Below, one piece after another: positions 1-8,700 of a stretch of DNA of 64,000 nt. Under the pieces are notes generated by a model that saw only the letters and a program-made list of their open reading frames with translations, was not told the DNA's origin and made no database searches. The position numbers were made by a program, and so were the translations under genes. Positions within the stretch are counted from its first letter, which is position 1. Each line of letters begins with the position of its first letter. The stretch is from Rheum nobile (lineage: Eukaryota > Streptophyta > Magnoliopsida > Caryophyllales > Polygonaceae): positions 3,782,001 through 3,846,000 of the forward strand of contig WOAB01000188.1 in the NCBI GenBank assembly GCA_027886185.1. The letters are read 5' to 3'.

Positions 1-103
1 TACGAAGAGTGCTCATTTCATAGCCATCAAGACCACATGGGAAACCCAGAAGTTAGCAGAAGTTTACCACAAGGAGATTATCCGTTTACATGGTATCCCC
101 AAG
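1..103 (+). pseudogene. A0 integrase fragment, left of the A1 insertion
   Basis: The reading runs ...SAHFVAIK.TWETQKLAE...IIRLHGIP, part of a gypsy integrase catalytic core just before its second aspartate. It matches element F at about 30535-30635 base for base over most positions. It stops at CCAAG (99-103), the 5-bp target site of A1. The frame resumes at 7786 with TIISDRDGRF, so the two pieces were one gene before insertion. It is a fragment only, without its own start. Confidence 0.88.
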
Positions 104-1090
104 TGATGTGAATCCTTCCCATCAAGTCCAGTCCTCCGAGCCAAGGCGCTCACCAAGGCTAGCCAACCATGAAGAGCCTAGCCGAGAAGAGCCATCAAGC
201 CAAGAGGAGGGCACACCCATGAGGCTCACACGTGCCAAGGCTAGGGAACTACAAGCCAAGCTCAACCTTGGACTCGCCACACTAGGGCCAACAACAAGCC
301 GGCTAGGACACTTCTTCTCCTTAATGACACTCTCGGCGCCAAACGAGACTTAAGGCACAATTCAAGGGCCTTTTTGAGGCATTGATTGAATGACATTATA
401 AGACTTTGGGTTTACATTTTATGCATGTTTTTAGGCTTTAATTTCTGCAAAACAAACACTTTTGGGACGACTTGCTAGGGTTATAAGGCCGCCCCCCCCC
501 CCCTCATTTATTTTCCTTTAGCTTGAATTTGAATCAAAACACTCCCAAGAGAGAATTTCTTCTTTAAGCTCGAGCAATTTGGTCTACTTTGTGAGTCATA
601 TCAAAGCAGTCTAAGTCGCCCCTTGAACCCCCTTGGTGCGTCACATCCCAGCTAGGTTCAAGAACCCTACACTACGTGGTGAGTCACATCCACTTGGTGT
701 AGTCTATCCCTCGACCCCTCCACCCTTTCGCCGCCACCACTTCCACCCCTCAAAGTACTCCCCTTATGCCAACCAACCACCATAAAACACCTCCTCAATC
801 ACCTCAACGCCTCCCACAAAACTAAACCCTAATCGCCCTCCACCGCTCGGTTCCCCGCCAAGACCGCCGCCCTTCCACCATCCATAACTCAAGGCGCATG
901 CCGGCGCCACCAGGCACCCTCCTGCGCCTCCACTCCTAACACCCTCTGCCACCTCGGGAAACCAAGTGCGCCGCCATCCCCCTTTAGCGCCTCCCTACAG
1001 CCTGCGTCAAAGTCCGCCTCCCCGGGTGTCGTTGGTATTGTTTCCGGCCATTCTCTTGCACTGAAGCTCACCCCAATGTGATCCTTGTCA
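104..1090 (+). repeat. A1 5' LTR (987 bp)
   Basis: It starts TG and ends CA and matches 6800-7780. The first 250 bp stay open as a copy of the pol C-terminal tail (…RRSPRLANHEEPSREEPS…), because the real pol frame of this family ends inside the LTR. A poly-C run lies at about 491-503, longer than in the 3' LTR. No convincing TATA box was picked out by eye. Confidence 0.94.
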
Positions 1091-1092
1091 AG

Positions 1093-1104
1093 TGGTATCA
1101 GAGC
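1093..1104 (+). promoter_or_regulatory. A1 primer binding site (tRNA-iMet type)
   Basis: TGGTATCAGAGC lies 2 bp after the 5' LTR. It is complementary to the 3' end of plant initiator tRNA-Met, the usual primer for chromoviruses including CRM and Tekay. Confidence 0.93.
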
Positions 1105-2028
1105 CACGCGAGGTTTGGCCTTCTAAATCTGTCCTTTTTATGTTCAAATTGTTCATTTGAAGTGCAAGCTTAGGTTGCCTAGTCAAGTGCTTCCGATTTT
1201 GGCCTTTGTGTTGTGTGTAGTCTCCATTGTTGGCGTTGGTTTCCTTTGTGTTGCCACGACTTCTGAACTTTTCCTGAGGTTGAAGACAACTGTTTGAACT
1301 CCCTCAAATCAGTAACCACCCCTCCATAATACACATTAAACACAAAGCCATCAATACCCCCTTTTCTAGCAACTTACCTTATTTGGAAGCATTCATTGGC
1401 CCCTATTATTTGCAGCCAACCTTAGCCACGTTTACCTTGTTTTTGGGTGTATATTTTTGCTTACCTAGTTGCTGCATAAATCAAGTAGTGGACTTAGGTT
1501 AAGGGAATTTCATTTACACACACCTAGTGGCTAAGACAACACTAAAATTGTGCAAAAAAAAAAAGATTGTTGGCGTGAATTGTCCTCAAAATTTTTTCTT
1601 GACTATGCTTGCTACTTATGCATAGTATTAAGATTCAAATCTTGTAAACTTTGCTCAAAAAAAAAGAAGAGGTGCTCAAGAAAAACCCGGCCTAAATAGG
1701 AGAGGCCATAGAAAAAGTGAGCCAACCTAACAGCAAATTCAGTTTTCTTTTCTTTTACGTGAGGTATAAGCTTGTTTGTGGTTGCTTGGTTGTGAAAGTG
1801 GTCGGTACCTTCCTTGCCATTGCTTGTGGCTCCGACTAGGTAGTGAAAGTATACACCAACTTTGTCTTTTCCGCAAACCCTAGCTCGTAACCTCACTTGG
1901 GCTTGCTATTTCTTGTGAATAATTTATGCTTGGAAAATTCAGATTCTGAGGACCCTTGTGTGTGCTCAAGGGACCATTTGCTTTGATTATCCCGTGGTTG
2001 TGCTTTGAGTGCTTTTGCTAGGTCTATC
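1105..2028 (+). other. A1 untranslated leader
   Basis: About 920 bp between the PBS and the first gag ATG. It holds A-runs at 1553-1564 and 1656-1666 and no open frame with recognisable coding character. It is best read as the 5' untranslated leader of the genomic RNA. Confidence 0.7.
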
Positions 2029-3426
2029 ATGGGAGACAACTCCAAGGAAACCGGTGGGGGCAAGACCGCCTTGACCATCAACGAGCCACCCACCTTACAA
2101 TCCCTAATGGAGGCCCTAAAAGGGATAGAAAGCCGCATTGATGGGCACTTGATGGAAATCCAACAAGATAACCAAGCGAGCCTAAGAAGGTTAGAGGCTA
2201 GGATAGAGGCCTCCGAGCACAAGTTGGAGGACATGTCTAAGATATGTGTGATCATTCTTCCCTCACAAGTGGAGGCTCAATCTTCACACAACAAGCCAGG
2301 CGACATGGCCATGCCACTCTTGCCCGGCGCCTCCTCCAACCAAGCGCCGCTCATCCCTTCCTCTAGTGGCTTCCAAGATGTGAGAAGGCTCCATGAAGAG
2401 GTGAACGCCACCTATGAGCCACAAGGGAGCCAAGCTAGGCTCACGGTGCCTCTCACCCAACCACTAAGAAATGTCCAAGGCCGTAGGCAAGGCCAAGGCA
2501 TGGGGCGCGCAGCTGGACAAGGCACAAGGCATGATGAGGTCATTGAACAAGGAAATAGATATGGGAGACCACGAGAGCAATTCCTACAAGGTGACCAAGG
2601 CTACTACCCGCCAAGGCACTATGACTACGACCAACCAAGGATGCCTAAGACCAACTTGGACATGGAGAAGTTTGGCAAGTCGGCTGACCCGGAGGAGTGC
2701 CTCAATTGGATTAATAAGACCGAACAAGTCTTTGATTTCCAAAACCTCAATGATGCCCAAAGAGTTGCCGTGTCTAGCATCCGCTTTGAGGGCTTTGCGG
2801 ATCAATGGTGGGCCAAGGACAAGGAGGAGAGGGCACAAGCCGGCTATGACCCCATAGACACTTGGGAAGAGCTCAAGTTGGCACTTAAGCATAGGTTTAT
2901 CCCGGAGAACTTTGCAGCCCAGATTCATGAGAGACTCCAACAACTCAAACAAGGTAATATGACCCCGGATGAGTATTATAAATAGTTGAAAACTCTATTG
3001 TTTAGATCCGGCATTAAATTCCCTAATGAGTGTGTTGTGTCTAAATTTGTTGAGAATTTGAATGTTGATCTTAAGGCAATTGTCACATTGCAACACTTTG
3101 CAAGAGGCACCTCGGTGGAAGAGGTCCTCTATTATACTAACCATGTGTATAGGACATTGCCCCAAAAGAGGAGCTATCCACCTAGCTCAAGCTCAAGGCC
3201 GTGGAGTAATGCAGGCTCAAACAACTCCACCTACACTCCAAGGCGCCAAGAACCAAGGCAAGATGCCGGCGCCATGCAGCCGAGGAGAGAGCAACCAAGA
3301 CTACCCCTAGCGCCAAGAAGGGAAGGTGAGCAAAGGACAAGTGAGATCAAGTGCTTCAAGTGCCTAGGCCGTGGGCACATGGCCAAGGACTGCCCTCTCG
3401 CCGCCAAGTGTTGCTCAACACAATAG
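2029..3426 (+). pseudogene. gag: A1 gag (capsid and zinc knuckle), one premature stop
   Basis: The frame opens with ATG at 2029 (MGDNSKETGGGK...); the longer open frame begins only at a non-ATG codon. Residues around 30-75 look coiled-coil-like. A capsid segment (DPEECLNWINKTEQVFD...WWAKDKEE) fits the retrotransposon Gag family. An Arg/Gln/Pro-rich linker and a CCHC zinc knuckle (CFKCLGRGHMAKDC) close the protein. An in-frame TAG at 2983-2985 cuts it after codon 318, and the same frame continues to 3426. Pol then reads in the -1 frame from the knuckle onward. Element C keeps gag and protease in one frame across the same point, so the shift here looks like decay, with one base missing near 3408, rather than programmed recoding. 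Confidence 0.9.
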
Positions 3427-6400
3427 GGGAATATGAGTCGGATGATGAGATGCTAGAGGAGCCCAGAGACGTAGAGGAAGAGGAGGAGGAATTGCAAGTC
3501 AAGGCCGAGACACAAGGCGAGTGCTTTGTGGTTAAAAGGTCACTTATGGCCAATGAGGCGCCAACCCCTCCCAACCAAAGAGAAACCATCTTTCACTCAA
3601 GATGCCTCATCCAAGGTAAACTTTGCAACCTTATCGTTGATGGAGGCTCTTGTTGCAACATAGTAGATCAAGAGGTAGTGAAAAGGTTTGCTCTCCCTAC
3701 TATTCCTCACGCGCAACCCTATACTCTTTGTTGGCTGAATTCTAACACTCCCTTGAAGGTTAGTGAACAAGCCAAGATAAGCTTTTCTATAGGGGGATAC
3801 AAGGATGAGGTTGTGTGTGATGTGTTGCCCATGACCGCATGCCATGTCCTCTTGGGAAGGCCTTGGCAATATGATAAGGGTGTGATCCATCAAGGGGTCA
3901 CCAATGAGTATTCTTTCCATCTCCAAGGTAAGAGAATCACTTTGCACCCTATGGCTCCTCATGAAATTATGGCTGACCACATTGATAGGGAGCAAAGAAA
4001 GTTGCAAAGGGAGAAAGAAGAGAAGAAGCGTGTATTGGCCAAGCCAATGGAGTTGTTAAGTGCAATCAAGGGAAGTCAAGCTTGCTTTCTTATCATTAGT
4101 AAGGAAGTTATGATTTTCAAAGAAGAGCTAACTAGTTTGCCACCTCTTATTGCTTCTCTTTTGCAGGATTATGAGGACTTGTTCCAAGAGGAGGTGCCAC
4201 CTGGATTGCCCCCAATTAGAGGCATAGAACATCAAATAGACTTTGTACCTGGCGCTACCCTTCCAAACAAGGCTGCATATAGAGCCAATCCAGCCGAGAC
4301 AAAGGAGCTACAAAAGCAAGTGCAAGAGCTCCTTGACAAAGGTTATGTGCAGGCAAGTTTGAGTCCTTGTTCAGTTCCTGTCATTTTGGTCCCTAAAAAG
4401 GATGGTACTTGGAGGATGTGTATGGATTGTAGGGCTATTAATAACATAACCATCAAGTATAGGCATCCCATCCCTAGACTTGATGATATGCTTGATGAGC
4501 TCCATGGTTCAAGCATATTCTCCAAAATAGATCTTAAAAGTGGATATCATCAAATCCGCATGAAAGAGGGGGATGAATGGAAAACTGCATTCAAGACCAC
4601 CTATGGCTTATATGAGTGGTTAGTTATGCCCTTTGGCTTAACTAATGCTCCAAGCACTTTCATGAGGCTTATGAACCATGTACTAAGAGCCTTTCTAGGC
4701 AAATTTGTAGTGGTTTATTTTGATGATATTTTGGTGTATAGCCGTGGGCTAGAACAACATGCATACCATCTCCAACAAGTCTTAGAGGTCCTAAGGAAAG
4801 AGAAGTTGTATGTCAACTTCAAGAAATGCCATTTTTGTTCGGATCATGTGGTTTTTCTTGGTTTTGTTGTATGCAAGAAAGGACTCAAGGTAGATGAGGA
4901 AAAGGTGAAGGCAATCAAGGAGTGGCCAACACCGACCACCATGACACAAGTGAGGAGTTTCCTTGGATTGGCCGGCTTCTACCGCCGGTTTGTCAAGGAT
5001 TTTAGTACCATAGCCGCCCCCCTCACCGAGCTTACAAAGAAGAATGTGCCCTTCCTTTGGAAGGAGAAGCAAGAAGAAGCTTTTAGTATCCTTAAGCATA
5101 AGCTCACTCATGCTCCTTTACTATCCTTACCTGATTTTACAAAAACTTTTGAGATTGAATGTGATGCATCAGGAATAGGACTTGGAGGTGTGCTAATGCA
5201 AGAAGGAAGACCAATAGCTTATTTTAGTAAAAAGATCAATGGAGCCGAGCTGAATTATGAGACTTATGACAAAGAACTTCTAGCACTTGTGAGGGTCCTT
5301 CAAACTTGGCAACACTACCTTCTTCCAAGGGAGTTTGTCATTCACACGGACCATGAGGCCCTAAAGTTTCTAAGGGGTCAAAGGAAGCTCAACAAGCGTC
5401 ATGCCAAGTGGGTGGAGTCCATAAAAGCCTTTCCCTATGTCATCAAACACAAGAAAGGGAAAGAGAATGTAGTGGCGGATGCTTTGTCAAGAAGGTATGT
5501 TCTCCTCACCACTTTAGATGCACGCATGCTAGGGTTTGCTTTCATGAAGGATTTGTATGCTTTGGATGCTGATTTTGGTGAATTATATAAAGCATGCTTA
5601 GACTTGGGAAGCAAAGAACAATTCTATGTGCATGAGGGCTATCTTTTTAAGGGTCCTAGGTTGTGTAGTCCAAGTGGGTCTAACCGTAGGTTGTTGGTCC
5701 AAGAGGCTCATGGTGGAGGTCTTATAGGACACTTTGGTGTAGCTAAGACTTCCCTCACCCTCAAGGAACACTTCTATTGGCCACACATGCAAAAGGACAT
5801 GGAGAAATATTGTGCATCATGTGTGACTTGTAGACAAGCCAAATCTCGGTTGAATCCACATGGCTTATACACTCCTTTACCTATCCCTCATAGGCCTTGG
5901 GAAGACATATCCATGGATTTTGTGCTCGGTCTCCCTAAGACTAAAAGGGGAAGAGATTCCATTTTTGTTGTGGTAGATAGGTTTAGCAAAATGGCACACT
6001 TCATTGCATGTCATAAAACTGATGATGCCCCTAATGTTGCTAGCCTATTCTTTGAGCATATTGTAAGATTGCATGGCATACCACATACAATTGTTTCTGA
6101 CCGTGATGTGAAGTGTTTGAGCTATTTTTGGAAGTCCTTGTGGGCTAAGTTGGGGACCAAGTTGCTCTTCTCTACCACATGCCATCCCCAAACCGATGGG
6201 CAAACTGAGGTAGTGAATAGAACTCTTGGTTCCTTGCTTAGGTCTTTGCTTAAGACTAACTTGCGTAGGTGGGAGGATTGCTTACCATTCATTGAGTTTG
6301 CCTACAATAGGGCCGTCCATTCTGCCACCAAGAAGACACCATTTGAGGTAGTTTATGGGCGCAACCCTACCACTCCCCTAGATTTGGTGCCTTTTGCAAT

Positions 6401-7049
6401 TTCAGGTTCCCAAAATGAAGAAGGCATGGATCAAGCGGACAAGATCAAGAAGCTCCATGAAGAGACAAGGGCCGATCTAGAGAAGAGGACTATCCAATAT
6501 GCCAAGCAGGCCAACAAGAAGAGTAAGGAGCTCATCTTAGAGCCGGGAGAACTAGTGTGGGTGCACCTAAGGAAGGAGAGGTTTCCCACTCTTAGAGACT
6601 CCAAGCTCAAGCCAAGGGGAGATGGACCATTTCAAGTCCTTGAACGCATCAACAACAATGCTTACAAGGTGGACTTGCCGCCTACTTATGGAGTGCATGA
6701 TGTGTTCAACGTAGCCGACCTCACTCCCTACTTGGTGGATAAAGAAGAGAAAGACCAAGGGCCGGATTCGAGGACGAATCCTTTTCAAGGAGGGGAGGAT
6801 GATGTGAATCCTTCCCATCAAGTCCAGTCCTCCGAGCCAAGGCGCTCACCAAGGCTAGCCAACCATGAAGAGCCTAGCCGAGAAGAGCCATCAAGCCAAG
6901 AGGAGGGCACACCCATGAGGCTCACACGCGCCAAGGCTAGGGAACTACAAGCCAAGCTCAACCTTGGACTCTCCACACTAGGGCCAACAACAAGCCGGCT
7001 AGGAGACTTCTTCTCCTTGATGACACTCTCGGCGCCAAACGAGACTTAA
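3351..7049 (+). CDS. pol: A1 pol: protease, reverse transcriptase, RNase H, integrase
   Basis: This open frame of 1232 codons overlaps the gag end by 76 bp in another frame; true pol sequence starts near codon 20. Aspartic protease: VDGGS at residues 96-100 and HVLLGRPW near 165-172. Reverse transcriptase: about 300-500, with the active-site YFDD at 456-459. RNase H: about 600-710 (ECDASG, TDHEALKFL, VADALSRR). Integrase: zinc-binding H...H...C-X2-C at about 787-827, and catalytic D856, D917 and E953 with the typical 35-residue spacing. The C-terminal GPFQVLERINNNAY...FNVADL block resembles CRM-type integrases. The last ~82 residues, including MRLTRAKARELQ, are encoded by the 3' LTR. No stop interrupts it, so the enzymes may still be intact, but no in-frame Gag-Pol can be made as the sequence stands. 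Confidence 0.93.
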   Translation: MLQVPRPWAHGQGLPSRRQVLLNTIGEYESDDEMLEEPRDVEEEEEELQVKAETQGECFVVKRSLMANEAPTPPNQRETIFHSRCLIQGKLCNLIVDGGSCCNIVDQEVVKRFALPTIPHAQPYTLCWLNSNTPLKVSEQAKISFSIGGYKDEVVCDVLPMTACHVLLGRPWQYDKGVIHQGVTNEYSFHLQGKRITLHPMAPHEIMADHIDREQRKLQREKEEKKRVLAKPMELLSAIKGSQACFLIISKEVMIFKEELTSLPPLIASLLQDYEDLFQEEVPPGLPPIRGIEHQIDFVPGATLPNKAAYRANPAETKELQKQVQELLDKGYVQASLSPCSVPVILVPKKDGTWRMCMDCRAINNITIKYRHPIPRLDDMLDELHGSSIFSKIDLKSGYHQIRMKEGDEWKTAFKTTYGLYEWLVMPFGLTNAPSTFMRLMNHVLRAFLGKFVVVYFDDILVYSRGLEQHAYHLQQVLEVLRKEKLYVNFKKCHFCSDHVVFLGFVVCKKGLKVDEEKVKAIKEWPTPTTMTQVRSFLGLAGFYRRFVKDFSTIAAPLTELTKKNVPFLWKEKQEEAFSILKHKLTHAPLLSLPDFTKTFEIECDASGIGLGGVLMQEGRPIAYFSKKINGAELNYETYDKELLALVRVLQTWQHYLLPREFVIHTDHEALKFLRGQRKLNKRHAKWVESIKAFPYVIKHKKGKENVVADALSRRYVLLTTLDARMLGFAFMKDLYALDADFGELYKACLDLGSKEQFYVHEGYLFKGPRLCSPSGSNRRLLVQEAHGGGLIGHFGVAKTSLTLKEHFYWPHMQKDMEKYCASCVTCRQAKSRLNPHGLYTPLPIPHRPWEDISMDFVLGLPKTKRGRDSIFVVVDRFSKMAHFIACHKTDDAPNVASLFFEHIVRLHGIPHTIVSDRDVKCLSYFWKSLWAKLGTKLLFSTTCHPQTDGQTEVVNRTLGSLLRSLLKTNLRRWEDCLPFIEFAYNRAVHSATKKTPFEVVYGRNPTTPLDLVPFAISGSQNEEGMDQADKIKKLHEETRADLEKRTIQYAKQANKKSKELILEPGELVWVHLRKERFPTLRDSKLKPRGDGPFQVLERINNNAYKVDLPPTYGVHDVFNVADLTPYLVDKEEKDQGPDSRTNPFQGGEDDVNPSHQVQSSEPRRSPRLANHEEPSREEPSSQEEGTPMRLTRAKARELQAKLNLGLSTLGPTTSRLGDFFSLMTLSAPNET
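6786..6799 (+). promoter_or_regulatory. A1 polypurine tract
   Basis: AAGGAGGGGAGGA lies immediately before the TG of the 3' LTR, the expected position for plus-strand priming. It is embedded in the pol reading frame. Confidence 0.85.
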
Positions 7050-7780
7050 GGCACAATTCAAGGGCCTTTTTGAGGCATTGATTGAATGACATTATAAGAC
7101 TTTGGGTTTACATTTTATGCATGTTTTTAGGCTTTAATTTCTGCAAAACAAACACTTGTGGGACGGCTTGCTAGGGTTATAAGGCCGCCCCCCTCATTTG
7201 TTTTCCTTTAGCTTGAATTTGAATCAAAACACTCCCAAGAGAGAATTTCTTCTTTAAGCTCATGCAATTTGGTCTACTTTGTGAGTCATATCAAAGCAGT
7301 CTAAGTCGCCCCTTGAACCCCCTTGGTGCGTCACATCCAAGCTAGGTTCAAGAACCCTACACTACGTGGTGAGTCACATCCACTTGGTGTAGTCTATCCC
7401 TCGACCCCTCCACCCTTTTGCCGCCACCACTTCCACCCCTCAAAGTACTCCTCTTACGCCAACCAACCACCACAAAACACCTCCTCAATTGCCTCAACGC
7501 CTCCCACAAAACTAAACCCTAATTGCCCTCCACCGCTCGGTTCCCCGCCAAGACCGCCGCCCTTCCACCATCCATAACTCAAGGCTCACGCCGGCGCCAC
7601 CAGGCACCCTCCTGCGCCTCCACTCCTAACACCCTTTGCCACCTCGGAAGACCAAGTGCGCCGCCATCCCCCTTCAGCGCCTCCCTACAGCCCGCGTCAA
7701 AGTCCGCCTCCCCGGGTGTCGTCGGTATTGTTTCTGGCCATTCTCTTGCACTGAAGCTCGCCTCAACGTGATCCTTGTCA
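6800..7780 (+). repeat. A1 3' LTR (981 bp)
   Basis: Pair of 104-1090. Pol terminates inside it at 7049. It is followed directly by the TSD copy CCAAG at 7781-7785 and then by the resumed A0 integrase. Confidence 0.94.
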
Positions 7781-7785
7781 CCAAG

Positions 7786-8700
7786 ACCATTATATCGGAT
7801 CGAGATGGCCGATTCATGTCAAGATTTTGGCAAGAACTTCACAAGGCCATGGGAACTGAATTGAGATTCAGTACAGCGTTTCATCCTCAGACGGATGGAC
7901 AGTCTGAAAGGACCATCTAGACCTTGGAGGATATACTAAGAGCATGTGTACTCGATCGTCCGACTAGCTGGGAAGACAGCCTGAGTCTGATTGAGTTCAC
8001 ATACAATAATAGCTGGCATGCTACTATCAAGATGGCTCCGTTTGAAGCTTTGTATGGTCGCAGATGCAGATCTCCGATTTGTTAGGATGAGAATGCCGAC
8101 AAGATTCTGCTCGGACCAGAGTTGGTCGAGAGAACAACTTCGGACATTGTTTTGATTAGACAGAGGATGTTGACCGCCCAGAGTCGACAGAAGTCTTACG
8201 CGGATCGGAAGCGTAGAACTGTCGAGTTCGAGGTTGGTGACAAAGTATTTGTCAAAGTATCCCCATCCAAGGGTGTGTTCAAATTTGGTAAGCGTGGGAA
8301 GATTAACCCTCGCTACGTGGAACCATTCGAGATTCTTGATAGAGTGGGATCTCTAGCGTATCGCTTGGCATTGCCGCCATCGGCACACCCAGTGCATAAT
8401 GTGTTCCACGTATCCTTGCTAAGGAAATACGTACCAGATGAGTCTCATGTGCTGAGCTACGAGGACATCGAGATTCAGGCAAATGGTACCTACGAAGAGA
8501 TGCATGTGCGCATTCTCGACCGTCGTGAGAAGCAATTACGCAACAAGATCGTACCGTTGGTATGAATTTTGTGGTCCAAGTCAGGGACTGAAGAAGTTAC
8601 TTGGGAAACATGGGAGACTGAAGCAGATATGCTCATACGTTTTCCCGAGTTATTTGCGACCCAAGTTTCGGGGTCGAAACTTCTTTTAAGGGGGAGGTGA
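7786..8700 (+). pseudogene. A0 integrase C-terminal half and chromodomain, with three stops
   Basis: The reading starts TIISDRDGRFMSRFW and continues HPQTDGQSERTI, then GPELVERT and the GKRGKINPRYV...FEILDRVGSLAYRLALPP block. It goes on through VHNVFHVSLLRKYVPDESHVLSYE and a chromodomain-type end (EEVTWETWETEADML). Stops interrupt it at 7918 (TAG), 8083 (TAG) and 8563 (TGA). At these places element F reads CAG, TGG and CGG, so all three fit C-to-T or G-to-A decay. The final TGA at 8698 overlaps the first bases of the LTR. Confidence 0.88.

Larger units (their letters stand above)
104..7780 (+). mobile_element. Element A1: complete CRM-like Ty3/gypsy LTR retrotransposon, 7.7 kb
   Basis: Two LTRs (104-1090 and 6800-7780) begin TGATGTGAATCC and end CCTTGTCA. 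CCAAG lies directly outside both ends (99-103 and 7781-7785) as a 5-bp TSD. The order is LTR, tRNA-Met PBS, leader, gag, protease-RT-RNase H-integrase, PPT, LTR. By eye the LTRs differ at roughly 30 of about 980 positions, mostly transitions, plus a poly-C length difference at 491-503, so the insertion is fairly young. The pol frame runs about 250 bp into the 3' LTR, a trait known for centromeric (CRM) elements. No classical chromodomain is evident, so CRM is a likely but unproven assignment. Confidence 0.94.

Noticed and set aside
1093..1104. tRNA-like words (TGGTATCAGAGC and relatives) as tRNA genes
   Set aside because: Only 12-18 bases match tRNA 3' ends, and they sit beside LTRs. They are primer binding sites; no cloverleaf is present.
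3380..3426. Programmed -1 frameshift between gag and pol of A1
   Set aside because: No slippery heptamer with a downstream structure was seen. Element C keeps gag and protease in one frame at the same place, so a single-base loss is simpler.
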